A program made the position numbers and the translations under genes. A stretch of DNA of 64,000 bases from the NCBI RefSeq assembly GCF_000518665.1, contig NZ_JAEA01000015.1:1-64000 (forward strand). Direction: 5' to 3'. The notes below the pieces were generated by a model that did no database searches, was not told where the DNA came from, and saw only the letters and a list, made by a program, of their open reading frames with translations. The DNA is from Microvirga flocculans ATCC BAA-817. GTDB lineage: Bacteria; Pseudomonadota; Alphaproteobacteria; Rhizobiales; Beijerinckiaceae. This document shows, in pieces, positions 1 to 8,241 of this stretch (positions within the stretch are counted from its first letter, which is position 1; each line of letters opens with the position of its first letter).

Positions 1-459
1 CTGCTCACCGAGGACCTCTGGCAGAAGGCCGCCCTGTCCGATCTCATCCAGACCGAACTCGGGCCCTACGAGGACGAGGCCCGCAACCGCATCGTCATCG
101 ACGGCCCGCATGTGGAGCTGCCCTCCGAGGCGGCGGTGCCGATCGGCATGGCCATCCACGAGCTGACCACCAACGCCGCCAAGCACGGCGCCCTGTCCAC
201 CTTCGGCGGGCAGGTCGAGGTGCGCTGGCGCATCGAGCCCGGCGCGGAGCGCCCGCTGCTGCATTTCGCCTGGACCGAGAAGGGCGGGCCAAGGGTCAGC
301 CCGCCCACCCGCCAGGGCTTCGGCTCAAGGCTCCTCCAGCGCGTCCTCGCAACACAGCTCCAGGCCGACGTCGCCATGAACTTCCCTGAGGAAGGGCTTC
401 GCTTCACCATGACGATGCCCTTGCCAGGCGAAATACCGATCTTCAACGCGGAAAAGTAG
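1..459 (+). CDS. HWE-family sensor histidine kinase, C-terminal part (5' end outside window)
   Basis: The reading frame is open from base 1, so only the last 152 residues are present. The segment around residues 50-66 reads HELTTNAAKHGALS, the His/Asn box of the ATPase domain in HWE/HisKA_2 kinases, followed by GFGSRLLQRVL, the glycine-rich lid. The dimerisation/phosphoacceptor and sensory parts lie upstream of the window. Kinases of this class often feed PhyR-type stress response regulators; a phyR lies about 52 kb away here, but nothing in the sequence links the two. The next gene starts 8 bp downstream. Confidence 0.85.
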   Translation: MLTEDLWQKAALSDLIQTELGPYEDEARNRIVIDGPHVELPSEAAVPIGMAIHELTTNAAKHGALSTFGGQVEVRWRIEPGAERPLLHFAWTEKGGPRVSPPTRQGFGSRLLQRVLATQLQADVAMNFPEEGLRFTMTMPLPGEIPIFNAEK

Positions 460-467
460 GCACCGCC

Positions 468-1022
468 ATGTTGCTGAATGCGGAACGCTCGCACCTTCTG
501 GTCGTCGACATCCAGGCCCGCCTGATGCCCGTCATCCACGAAGGCGGCAGACTGATCCTGAACGCGAGCATCCTGCTTCAAGCGGCCCAACGGCTTCGCA
601 TTCCCGTCACGGTGACGGAGCAATATCCCAAAGGGCTTGGTTCAACCGTTCCGGAAATCGAAGGCGCTCTGCCCGCCGATGCGGTGACCTTGCCCAAGAC
701 GACTTTCTCGGCCGCGCGCGATCCACAGATTGCGGAGCGGATCGCCTCGCTGCGCGGCAAAGGACGACACCAGCTCGTCGTCTGCGGCGCGGAGGCGCAT
801 ATCTGCGTCCTGCAGAGCGCCCTGGAATTCAAAGGGGCCGGCCTCGAGGTCTTTGCGGTCGGCGATGCGGTTTCGAGCCGTTCGCCACACAGCGTGAGCG
901 CCGCCCGCTCGCGGCTGCTCCATGCGGATTGTCACTGGGTCACGACGGAAATGGTCGCCTTCGAATGGATGTGGCAAGCGGCGACGGAGGATTTCCGGGC
1001 GCTCGCTCCCCTCTTCAAGTAG
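468..1022 (+). CDS. isochorismatase-like cysteine hydrolase
   Basis: This 184-residue protein has the cysteine hydrolase (isochorismatase/nicotinamidase) fold. The expected triad is visible: Asp14 in VVDIQ, Lys77 in LPKTTFSA and Cys113 in GAEAHICV. Length is typical for the YcaC-like branch. The substrate cannot be read from the sequence; family members hydrolyse isochorismate, nicotinamide or other amides. It follows the kinase by 8 bp and overlaps the end of the convergent gene by 8 bp. Confidence 0.85.
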   Translation: MLLNAERSHLLVVDIQARLMPVIHEGGRLILNASILLQAAQRLRIPVTVTEQYPKGLGSTVPEIEGALPADAVTLPKTTFSAARDPQIAERIASLRGKGRHQLVVCGAEAHICVLQSALEFKGAGLEVFAVGDAVSSRSPHSVSAARSRLLHADCHWVTTEMVAFEWMWQAATEDFRALAPLFK

Positions 1023-1965
1023 ACGACGCGCTTTCCTCGCCTCCTGCGGCGATGAATTCCTTCAGCTCGTCCAGCGATTTGAAGTGGAACACGCCGCTCG
1101 GGGTCTGCGCCTCGATCGAGCCGTCCGAGAACATGACGTATTTGTTCTCCCCGGAATTATACGTGCCGACGACGGTATTCGAACGCGCTTCGTCAGAAAC
1201 GGCCGCTTCCTCGGAAGCGGTCTCCCGCTCGGTCTCTTCGACAACGGCCTCGATGTCGGTGTCGGCCTGTGCCTCGGGCTCGGCTTCGGACGCAATCTCA
1301 GAAGAGGACTCGAAGCGACGATCGCGCTCGTCACGGCCCTGCTCCTCCAGGTCGCGATCCTCCGGCCCGGACTCGTAGATGGCGATATCCAGCTCTGTGA
1401 CGCGCAGATCCCGGTCGGCGTCGCCAAGACGCTCGGCCAGCAGGAAATCCGGCACTTTCATGTCCGGCTCCTCCTCCCCGGAAGAAGGCGTCGTCGTCCT
1501 GGGCGGGAACGGGATGACGGGGGCGGCGAGATCCTTCTCCTTCGGCCACTCGGCGGCGGTCACCCGATCCTCCTCGCGGTCGCGCCGCTCCTCGTCCTCG
1601 AACAGCGGCAGGGAGGGCTGCGTCTCGTCGGCAGGCTCTGCCCCAGCGGCATCCGCAGCCGCCTTGCCCCCCACCAGACCGCCCAGGAGAGCCCCGATGG
1701 AAAGGCCTTTGGAGGTTTTCGACATTTCGACGAACTCGTCCTCGGGGAGGCCATCCTGAAGCTGGGACAGGTGGCCTTCGATCCGTGCCAGCCTGGAAAC
1801 CGCGGCCGAAATGCCGAGCAGGACCGCGCCGCCGGCTGCGAAGATGCTGCCCGCGATCACCATGGTCCAGCCGCGCTCGACCAGAACAATATCCCATCCG
1901 AAGAAGGCAAGCAGCAAACCGCCGAAGATCATCGCCGAAGCGAGGGCCTGAAGAGCGATGATCAT
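1015..1965 (-). CDS. membrane-anchored acidic hypothetical protein
   Basis: I do not recognise a characterised family. The 316-residue protein starts with two hydrophobic segments (about residues 5-27 and 34-56), probably a membrane hairpin. A long linker (about 80-265) follows, very rich in Glu, Asp, Ser and Pro. The C-terminal 45 residues form a compact segment (NKYVMFSDGSIEAQTPSG, FKSLDELKEFI) that resembles the end of other Hyphomicrobiales hypothetical proteins. The layout suggests a membrane anchor carrying a small cytoplasmic domain on a flexible stalk. It is convergent with and overlaps the isochorismatase-like gene by 8 bp. Confidence 0.7.
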   Translation of the reverse strand: MIIALQALASAMIFGGLLLAFFGWDIVLVERGWTMVIAGSIFAAGGAVLLGISAAVSRLARIEGHLSQLQDGLPEDEFVEMSKTSKGLSIGALLGGLVGGKAAADAAGAEPADETQPSLPLFEDEERRDREEDRVTAAEWPKEKDLAAPVIPFPPRTTTPSSGEEEPDMKVPDFLLAERLGDADRDLRVTELDIAIYESGPEDRDLEEQGRDERDRRFESSSEIASEAEPEAQADTDIEAVVEETERETASEEAAVSDEARSNTVVGTYNSGENKYVMFSDGSIEAQTPSGVFHFKSLDELKEFIAAGGEESASST

Positions 1966-2140
1966 GCTGTCTCCATCATACGCAAACTGTTACCTTTCGA
2001 GCCAAAGCTATGCCTCTATAGGCAAAAGACAACCGGGAGGGAAGCTTGGGCAGAAAAAAGTCCGGAGCTGGGCCGTTGCTATGATGCCTGCCGCGCTTTA
2101 ACTAACGCGTCAGGTCGCTCAATCCAAAGGAGACGCCGAT

Positions 2141-2740
2141 ATGTCGTTCACCCTGCCCGAACTGCCTTATGCCTATGATGCCCTGCAGCCCTACATGTCC
2201 CGGGAAACCCTGGAGTTTCACCACGACAAGCACCACGCTGCCTATGTCAACACCGGCAACAACCTGCTGAAAGGCACCGAATTCGAGGGCAAGAGCGTCG
2301 AGGAGGTCGTAAAAGGCTCCTACGGCAAGAATCAGGCCCTCTTCAACAATGCCGGCCAGCATTACAACCACATCCACTTCTGGAAGTGGATGAAACCGAA
2401 CGGCGGCGGCGCCCTGCCCGGCAAGCTCGAGAAGAAGATCGTCGAGGATCTCGGCTCGGTCGAGAAGATGAAGGAAGACTTCATCCAGGCCGGTGTCGGT
2501 CAGTTCGGCTCGGGCTGGGCTTGGCTTGCGGTCAAGGACGGCAAGATCACGATCATGAAGACCCCGAACGGCGAGAACCCGCTCGTGCACGGCGCCCAGC
2601 CGATCCTCGGCTGCGACGTGTGGGAGCATTCCTACTACATCGATTACCGCAACCGCCGTCCCGACTACCTCAAGGCCTTCCTCGAGAACCTCGTGAACTG
2701 GGAACATGTCGAGGAAATGTTCGAGACCGCGATGAAATAA
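2141..2740 (+). CDS. sodB: superoxide dismutase, Fe-type
   Basis: A complete 199-residue Fe/Mn superoxide dismutase, which disproportionates superoxide in the cytoplasm. Metal ligands are visible: His27 (EFHHDKHH), the His of NHIHFW, and Asp and His of DVWEHSYY. The active-site Gln lies in the FNNAGQHYNH segment, the position used by Fe-type enzymes, and the NQD motif usual for Mn enzymes is NGE here, so an iron enzyme is favoured; cambialistic use is possible. A strong ribosome site (AAAGGAGA) precedes the ATG and a clean terminator follows, so it is probably monocistronic. Confidence 0.95.
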   Translation: MSFTLPELPYAYDALQPYMSRETLEFHHDKHHAAYVNTGNNLLKGTEFEGKSVEEVVKGSYGKNQALFNNAGQHYNHIHFWKWMKPNGGGALPGKLEKKIVEDLGSVEKMKEDFIQAGVGQFGSGWAWLAVKDGKITIMKTPNGENPLVHGAQPILGCDVWEHSYYIDYRNRRPDYLKAFLENLVNWEHVEEMFETAMK

Positions 2741-2764
2741 GCGGCACGATAACGCCGCGTCATA

Positions 2765-2788
2765 CGGGCCTCTTCGGAGGCCCGTTTT
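2765..2788 (+). terminator. Rho-independent terminator of sodB
   Basis: A perfect 8-bp GC-rich stem (CGGGCCTC/GAGGCCCG) with a TTCG tetraloop is followed by TTTTGTTTT, 25 bp after the sodB stop. The T run is on the plus strand only. Confidence 0.9.
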
Positions 2789-2836
2789 GTTTTGCGGACC
2801 GTTCCTCTTGCCGTCCCGGTGTAAAGAGCCCGGCTT

Positions 2837-3682
2837 TTAGGCGATGGTGCTCGCGAGCCTCAATCCCCTCTCCTTCAGGAACTCGCCGAAGGCGTCCGAT
2901 TTCAGATATTTCAGCTCGTCCTCGCGGCTCTCGACAGCCGGGTCGAGACCGCGCAGCTCGTCGTCCACGTAGCCCGGGTGGCACATGACGAGAGGGACCG
3001 GCCCCAGATGCGAGAAGGCCTCCTCGAAGATCCGGCCCGCAGGCACGGAGAGGTCGAACGGGGCGAAACCCGAAAACCCCTTGTTCGTGCGGAAGCCCGC
3101 CGCATGGGCGCGCCCGGCGAAGCCCCGGCTCAGGGATTTCACGATGAGGGCTTTGTTGCGCCCGACGGAACGGCGCAGGATCGAAGCGGGGCTGTCGGAA
3201 GGGTCTCTCAGCCAGAGACGGCCTGCATAGCCCCGCTCCTTCAGGACCTCGATCAGGACAGGCCCGACGACGGGCAGGACGTGGACATGCTGGTGACCGT
3301 CGACGAAATCCGGGTCCGCGCCGTGAGCCTCCACGAAGGCGTCGAGCTGGCGTGCGATCTGCCGGGCGATCTCGGCCGGATCGAGCCGACGCCGAACCGC
3401 CTTCGCCAGCAGCTCCTTCAGCGGTGGGAACGTGCCCGAGGGAGCAAGACCCGGCATGGGGCCTAGAGGAGAGCCCGTCGTCAGGTTGAGGTGAAGCCCG
3501 ATCCCGATCCGGCTCTTGAGAGGCCGCAAGTTTGGGGCCGCGCGACGCCAGCCCGGCATGTTTGTCATCGCACCGGTTGCCGACAGGCGGCCCATCTCGG
3601 CCAGCTCCACGATGCCCCGGCTCACCCCATCGGCGAGACCGAAATCGTCGGCACACAATATGACGTTACGGAATTGGCCCAT
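2837..3682 (-). CDS. ChbG/HpnK (YdjC) family carbohydrate deacetylase
   Basis: A 281-residue YdjC-fold protein. The metal-site signatures are present: ILCADDFGL near the N terminus, GLHLNLT around residue 65 and DGHQHVHVLP around residue 130. The family removes acetyl groups from chito-oligosaccharides or from sugars on lipids. I use the ATG at 3682; a TTG one codon upstream is the alternative. It is divergent from a polyprenyl-sugar-type glycosyltransferase followed by murJ, which would fit a lipid-linked sugar substrate, but that is inference. It is not next to hopanoid genes, so I do not call it hpnK. Confidence 0.8.
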   Translation of the reverse strand: MGQFRNVILCADDFGLADGVSRGIVELAEMGRLSATGAMTNMPGWRRAAPNLRPLKSRIGIGLHLNLTTGSPLGPMPGLAPSGTFPPLKELLAKAVRRRLDPAEIARQIARQLDAFVEAHGADPDFVDGHQHVHVLPVVGPVLIEVLKERGYAGRLWLRDPSDSPASILRRSVGRNKALIVKSLSRGFAGRAHAAGFRTNKGFSGFAPFDLSVPAGRIFEEAFSHLGPVPLVMCHPGYVDDELRGLDPAVESREDELKYLKSDAFGEFLKERGLRLASTIA

Positions 3683-3778
3683 CAATATTCCCGAAATCGG
3701 CTTTGCCGCACCCTAATGCTCTTGAGCTGAGCTGCAAACTCGGCTCTTGATGCGGCCCGACAATCGAAGGGTCTCTCC

Positions 3779-4765
3779 GTGGCGTCGCCCAAGCTCAGCG
3801 TCATCATCCCGGTTCACAACGAAAGCGCGAACATCGCGCCCCTGTGCGAGCGCCTCCTGCCGATCCTCGACCGGATCACTGCCCTCTGGGAGGTGATCTT
3901 CGTCGACGACGGCAGCCGGGACGACAGCCTGGAGCGCATCCGGGAGATCGGCCTGCGTGAGCCGCGGATCGGCGCCGTCTCCTTCAGCCGCAATTTCGGC
4001 AAGGAGATCGCCATCGCAGCGGGGCTCGACCATGCTCGCGGCGATGCGGTCGTGATCATGGACGCCGATCTCCAGCACCCGCCGGAGATGATCGAGACCT
4101 TCGTGGAACGCTGGCGGGAGGGCTACCTCATGGTCTATGGCCAGCGCACGGACCGGGCCGACGAAACCCGCGTCAAGCGCGGCTTCGCCCAGCTCTTCTA
4201 CAAACTCTTCGCCCGCTTCGGAGAGATCAGCCTGCCCGAAGGCGCGGGCGATTTCCGGCTCATCGACCGCAAGGGGGTCGAGGTCCTGCGGACGCTCGGC
4301 GAGAAGGCGCGCTTCTCGAAGGGCCTTTATGCCTGGATCGGATTCAAGGCCACCGGGGTTCCCTTCGTGGTGGAGGAACGCCGCTTCGGCACCACCAAAT
4401 GGAGCTTCAGAAAGCTCTTCCGCTTCGCCTTCGACGGCATGGCCGCCTTCTCGACCGCGCCGCTGCGGATCTGGACCTATATCGGCTTCGTCATCTCCTT
4501 TCTCGCCATCGCCACGGCCCTGTTCTTCCTGGTCCGGACGCTGCTGTTCGGCACCGACCTGCCCGGTTTCCCGAGCCTGATCGTCTCCATCATGTTCTTC
4601 TCCGGCATCCAACTCATGTCGCTTGGCATTGTCGGCGAATATGTCGGCCGCATCTTCGCCGAGGTGAAGCGGAGGCCGCTCTACGTGGTGGCCGAGCGGA
4701 TCGGCGGTGCGGCGGAAGTCTCGGATAGCCTCATTCCCGACAACGACCGCATGCGCCGGACCTGA
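3779..4765 (+). CDS. GT2 glycosyltransferase, GtrB/ArnC-like, membrane-bound
   Basis: A 328-residue family 2 glycosyltransferase of the dolichol-phosphate-mannose-synthase-like group. The N terminus shows PVHNESANI and FVDDGSRDDS, then MDADLQHPPE with the metal-binding DxD. Two C-terminal hydrophobic helices (about residues 235-260 and 268-295) anchor it to the inner membrane, as in GtrB/ArnC. Proteins of this type move a sugar from a nucleotide donor to undecaprenyl phosphate. The start is a GTG. The gene lies 3 bp before murJ, so the two are probably co-transcribed. Confidence 0.85.
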   Translation: MASPKLSVIIPVHNESANIAPLCERLLPILDRITALWEVIFVDDGSRDDSLERIREIGLREPRIGAVSFSRNFGKEIAIAAGLDHARGDAVVIMDADLQHPPEMIETFVERWREGYLMVYGQRTDRADETRVKRGFAQLFYKLFARFGEISLPEGAGDFRLIDRKGVEVLRTLGEKARFSKGLYAWIGFKATGVPFVVEERRFGTTKWSFRKLFRFAFDGMAAFSTAPLRIWTYIGFVISFLAIATALFFLVRTLLFGTDLPGFPSLIVSIMFFSGIQLMSLGIVGEYVGRIFAEVKRRPLYVVAERIGGAAEVSDSLIPDNDRMRRT

Positions 4766-4768
4766 CCG

Positions 4769-6295
4769 ATGTTCAAGAAGATCCTCTCCGTCGGCGGCTG
4801 GACGCTGGTTTCGCGCCTCACCGGATTCATCCGGGACGTGGTCATCGCGGCGGTGATGGGCGTGGGCCCCATCGCCGACGCCTTCGTGGTCGCCTCGCGC
4901 ATTCCCAACCATTTCCGCGCCATCTTCAGCGAGGGCGCGTTCAACAGCGCATTCCTGCCCACCTATGCGAGCGTTCTCGAAAAAGAGGGCGCCGCCCCTG
5001 CCCGTTCCTTCGCAAGCCGCATCAGCACCCTGATGCTGATCGTGCAGATCGCGCTTCTGGCGCTCGCGCTCGTCGCCATGCCGGCGGTGGTGACGCTGCT
5101 TGCGCCCGGCTTCTCCGAGGATCCACAGAAATTCGACTTGGCGGTGACGCTGACCCGCATCACCTTTCCCTATCTCCTCTTCGTCACCCTGGTGACGATC
5201 CTCTCCGCGATCCTCAACGCCCATGAGCGCTTTGCGGCGGCCGCGGCCGCGCCCGTGCTGCTCAACGTCTCCATCGTGGCGGCGCTCGCCGTGGCCTTCC
5301 TGTTCCCGAATGCGGGCTATGCCGCCGCCTGGGGCGTGACGGCCGCGGGCGTGCTCGAATTGCTGCTGGTCTGGATCTCGGCCAAGCGCCTGGGCGTCGC
5401 GCCGAGGATCGAGGCGCCGCGCTTCGATGGGGCCATGAAGCACTTCTTCAAGGTCCTGGGTCCGGCCGTGATCGGCTCGGCGGGCGTGCAGCTTGCCATG
5501 TTCGCCGACACGATCATCGCCTCCTTCCTGCCGACCGGCGCCGTGGCCTCGCTCTATTATGCGGATCGCATCTACCAGCTTCCGCTTGGCGTGATCGGCA
5601 TCGCGGCGGGCACCGTGCTCCTGCCCGAGATGAGCCGCCGCATCGCCGCGGGCGACGTGACGGGCGCCCACGGCGCCCAGAACCGGGCGGTGGGCCTGAC
5701 CCTGGCCCTCGCCGCTCCCTTCATCGTGGCCTTCATCACCCTGCCCGATCTCATCATGGCGGCCCTGTTCCAGCGGGGAGCCTTCGACGCAGCCGCCGCC
5801 GAACGCTCCGGCGCGGTGCTCGCAGCCTATGCCATCGGCCTGCCCGCCGCCCTGCTCATCCGCTCCGCCGTGGCAAGCTTCTATGCCCGCTCCGACACGG
5901 TGACGCCGCTGATCGCTTCTCTCGCGGCCGTGGCGATCAATGTGGCGCTGAAGATCGTGCTCACGGGCCCCTATGGAGTCGTGGGACTTGCGCTCGCCAC
6001 CGCCATCGGCATCTGGGTCAATCTCGCCCTGCTCGTCTTCCTCGCCATGCGCCGCGGCTGGATGGTCCCCAGCGGCTCCCTGGGAAGGACCGCCGCCGCC
6101 GTGGGCGTCGCGGGCCTCCTGCTCGCGGCCTTCGCCTGGCTCGCGCCCCTTCCTCTCGCGGAATGGACGTCCCGCCTGCCCGCGTGGCGCAACGAATCCC
6201 TGCTCGCCATTCTCGGGATGGCGGGAGCCCTGATCTATGGCGGCGCGCTTCTGGTGGGGATGAAGGCTCTCGGGATCAGGCTGTCGCGGCGCTGA
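4769..6295 (+). CDS. murJ: MurJ lipid II flippase
   Basis: A 508-residue integral membrane protein of the MVF/MOP superfamily with about 14 hydrophobic segments. The N-terminal signature (SVGGWTLVSRLTGFIRDVVIA), the SEGAFNSAFLPTY segment and the LPLGVIGIAAGTVLLP region are typical of MurJ, which carries lipid II across the inner membrane for peptidoglycan synthesis. Length fits the family. It starts 3 bp after the glycosyltransferase stop. Confidence 0.95.
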   Translation: MFKKILSVGGWTLVSRLTGFIRDVVIAAVMGVGPIADAFVVASRIPNHFRAIFSEGAFNSAFLPTYASVLEKEGAAPARSFASRISTLMLIVQIALLALALVAMPAVVTLLAPGFSEDPQKFDLAVTLTRITFPYLLFVTLVTILSAILNAHERFAAAAAAPVLLNVSIVAALAVAFLFPNAGYAAAWGVTAAGVLELLLVWISAKRLGVAPRIEAPRFDGAMKHFFKVLGPAVIGSAGVQLAMFADTIIASFLPTGAVASLYYADRIYQLPLGVIGIAAGTVLLPEMSRRIAAGDVTGAHGAQNRAVGLTLALAAPFIVAFITLPDLIMAALFQRGAFDAAAAERSGAVLAAYAIGLPAALLIRSAVASFYARSDTVTPLIASLAAVAINVALKIVLTGPYGVVGLALATAIGIWVNLALLVFLAMRRGWMVPSGSLGRTAAAVGVAGLLLAAFAWLAPLPLAEWTSRLPAWRNESLLAILGMAGALIYGGALLVGMKALGIRLSRR

Positions 6296-6341
6296 TCGGG
6301 AGCGGGAACGGCGGCTTATCTTGAAAATTCAGTATTGATGA

Positions 6342-6372
6342 ATCCCGGGTTCCGCTCTTGCGAACCCGGGAT
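6342..6372. terminator. inverted repeat between convergent murJ and aminotransferase genes
   Basis: A perfect 11-bp inverted repeat (ATCCCGGGTTC / GAACCCGGGAT) with a 9-bp loop lies between the two convergent stops. There is no strong T run on either side, so it is a plausible but unproven transcription end for both genes. Confidence 0.55.
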
Positions 6373-6396
6373 CGTCGCTCTTTGCGAACCGATGTC

Positions 6397-7272
6397 TCAG
6401 GCCGCCTTGCCGAGTCCCTTGTCGTGGGCGAAGGCCCAGTAGAGCTCGCGAGCGCGGCGGTAGAAAGGACCGGGCTGGAGATCGCGGCTGTCGATCCGCA
6501 GCACCGGCATCACCTTGGAATAATTGCCTGAACCGAAGATCTCGTCCGCGCCGGCAAAATCCTCGTAGCGCAGGGTGCTCTCGACGACCTCGACGCCGTC
6601 GTCGCGCAGAAGCTGGATCACGCGCTGGCGGGTGATGCCGTTCAAGAACGTGCCGTTCGGATAAGGCGTGTAGACGACGCCGCCCTTGGCCATGAAGATG
6701 TTGGACGTGCCGGTCTCGGCAACGTTGCCGAGCGCATCGCAGACGAGCGCGTTGTCGAAGCCCTTCTCCCGCGCCTCGCGGATCACGCGGGCGTTGTTGG
6801 GGTAGAGCGCGCCCGCCTTCGCATCGGTGGGCATGGATTCCAGCGTCGGGCGCCGGAAGCTCGACTTCATGACGGAGAAGCCCCCCGGCACGGGCATCGG
6901 AGCCTCGAACAGGGACAGGCAGAACTGGGTCGATTCCGGATCCGGCGCGATGGTGGCAAGGCCCTCGGCCTCGCCCCAGTACATCGGCTTCACGTAGAGC
7001 GCCGTGCCCGGAGCGAATTTCTTCACGCCTTCGCGCACGAGATCCATGATAGCCTGGGCTTCCATGGTTGGCTTGAGGCCGATGGTGAGCGCAGAACGGT
7101 TGATCCGCTCGCAATGCCGGTCGAGATCGGGGGCGACGCCTTCGAACACCCGCGCGCCGTCGAAGACGGACGAGCCGAGCCACGACACATGCGAACGCGG
7201 CCCGATGAGGGCGGGATTGCCCTCATGCCACGCACCGTTGTACCAGTTCCAGGTCTGCGAATACCAAGCCAC
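6397..7272 (-). CDS. branched-chain amino acid aminotransferase-like, PLP fold class IV
   Basis: A 291-residue class IV aminotransferase. It contains GSSVFDGARVFEG, the probable PLP lysine in DAKAGALYPNN, and ETGTSNIFM and LNGITRQRV near the phosphate and carboxylate pocket. It is expected to transaminate branched-chain amino acids with 2-oxoglutarate, though D-amino-acid transaminases share the fold. I chose the GTG at 7272 because AAGGA lies 9 bp upstream; the TTG three codons earlier sits directly on that site. Confidence 0.85.
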   Translation of the reverse strand: MAWYSQTWNWYNGAWHEGNPALIGPRSHVSWLGSSVFDGARVFEGVAPDLDRHCERINRSALTIGLKPTMEAQAIMDLVREGVKKFAPGTALYVKPMYWGEAEGLATIAPDPESTQFCLSLFEAPMPVPGGFSVMKSSFRRPTLESMPTDAKAGALYPNNARVIREAREKGFDNALVCDALGNVAETGTSNIFMAKGGVVYTPYPNGTFLNGITRQRVIQLLRDDGVEVVESTLRYEDFAGADEIFGSGNYSKVMPVLRIDSRDLQPGPFYRRARELYWAFAHDKGLGKAA

Positions 7273-7441
7273 TTGTCTCAATCCTTATGGGTCAGAGTGT
7301 CTGCCCTATCGAACTCCTTACGCCTGCAACCGTCAATCTCCCGACCTCGGGCCCGCACATAAAGTCTTGTGATGGATCCGATGACGAGGACTGATCATTT
7401 GCCGCATTATCGCCGCCGTCACTGAATCGGAAGCTCCGCAC

Positions 7442-8122
7442 ATGGCCAGTTCATCGATCATTCCAGCCGGGACCCGCGCGGTCATCTTCGACGCTTACGG
7501 AACATTGTTCGACGTGCATGCGGCGGTGGGCCGCCACATGGTCCAGGTCGGGCCGGATGCGGCGCGGTTCTCCGACCTGTGGCGCGCAAAACAGCTCGAA
7601 TATTCCTGGGTGCTGTCCCTCGCCGGCCGCTACGAGCCTTTCTGGTCCTTGACGGAGAAGGCGCTGGACCATGCCCTTGCCCGGTTCCCAAGTATCGACC
7701 CCGCGCTGCGACGGCCGTTGCTGGAAGCCTATCGCCGCCTCGATCCCTATCCGGAGGTTCGCGAGACCCTGAGCGCGCTGCGGGCACGGGGCCTGCGCAC
7801 GGGCATCCTGTCGAACGGCGATCCGGGCATGCTGAACGATGCCGTCACGTCGGCAGGCCTTGCCGGCGATCTCGACATCGTTCTCTCCGTCGATACCGTT
7901 CAGGTATTCAAGACGAGCCCTCGGGCATATGAACTCGTGCTCCATGCCCTCTCCCTCCATGCCAGCGACATCGTCTTCGCCTCGTCGAACCGCTGGGACG
8001 TCGCAGGCGCCGCCGCTTTTGGATTTCGTGCGGTCTGGGTCAACCGGTTCGGAATGCCCGACGAGTATGCGGACCTGCCGCCTGAAGCCGTCGTTGCCGA
8101 CCTGACGGTCCTCGGCGCGTAG
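7442..8122 (+). CDS. haloacid dehalogenase type II (L-2-haloacid dehalogenase-like)
   Basis: A 226-residue HAD hydrolase of the L-2-haloacid dehalogenase group. The nucleophile Asp17 lies in IFDAYGTLFD, followed by ILSNGD, the Lys of VFKTSP and the subfamily motif SSNRWDVAGA. Type II dehalogenases convert (S)-2-haloacids to hydroxy acids in the cytoplasm; some relatives are ordinary phosphatases, so the chlorinated substrate is not assured. It is a single gene, divergent from the aminotransferase. Confidence 0.85.
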   Translation: MASSSIIPAGTRAVIFDAYGTLFDVHAAVGRHMVQVGPDAARFSDLWRAKQLEYSWVLSLAGRYEPFWSLTEKALDHALARFPSIDPALRRPLLEAYRRLDPYPEVRETLSALRARGLRTGILSNGDPGMLNDAVTSAGLAGDLDIVLSVDTVQVFKTSPRAYELVLHALSLHASDIVFASSNRWDVAGAAAFGFRAVWVNRFGMPDEYADLPPEAVVADLTVLGA

Positions 8123-8241
8123 ACTTCCCGCCGCGGCCATGCCCGCAGGCAACCTTCGTTAACCAAAGGACGCCGTGCCACTGATCCAAGGGAGGCCTGA
8201 AAACGAATTAAGTGATCCAAAATACAATCCGGGGGCAAACC

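Noticed and set aside
1-459. The HWE kinase as the PhyR-activating kinase (PhyK)
   Set aside because: The family fits, but it is about 52 kb from phyR and its sensory half is outside the window, so a link cannot be supported.
3713-5671. 652-codon open frame on the minus strand
   Set aside because: It is antisense to the GT2 and murJ genes; its residues (Arg/Gly/Asp/His-rich, no motifs) are typical of a high-GC shadow frame.
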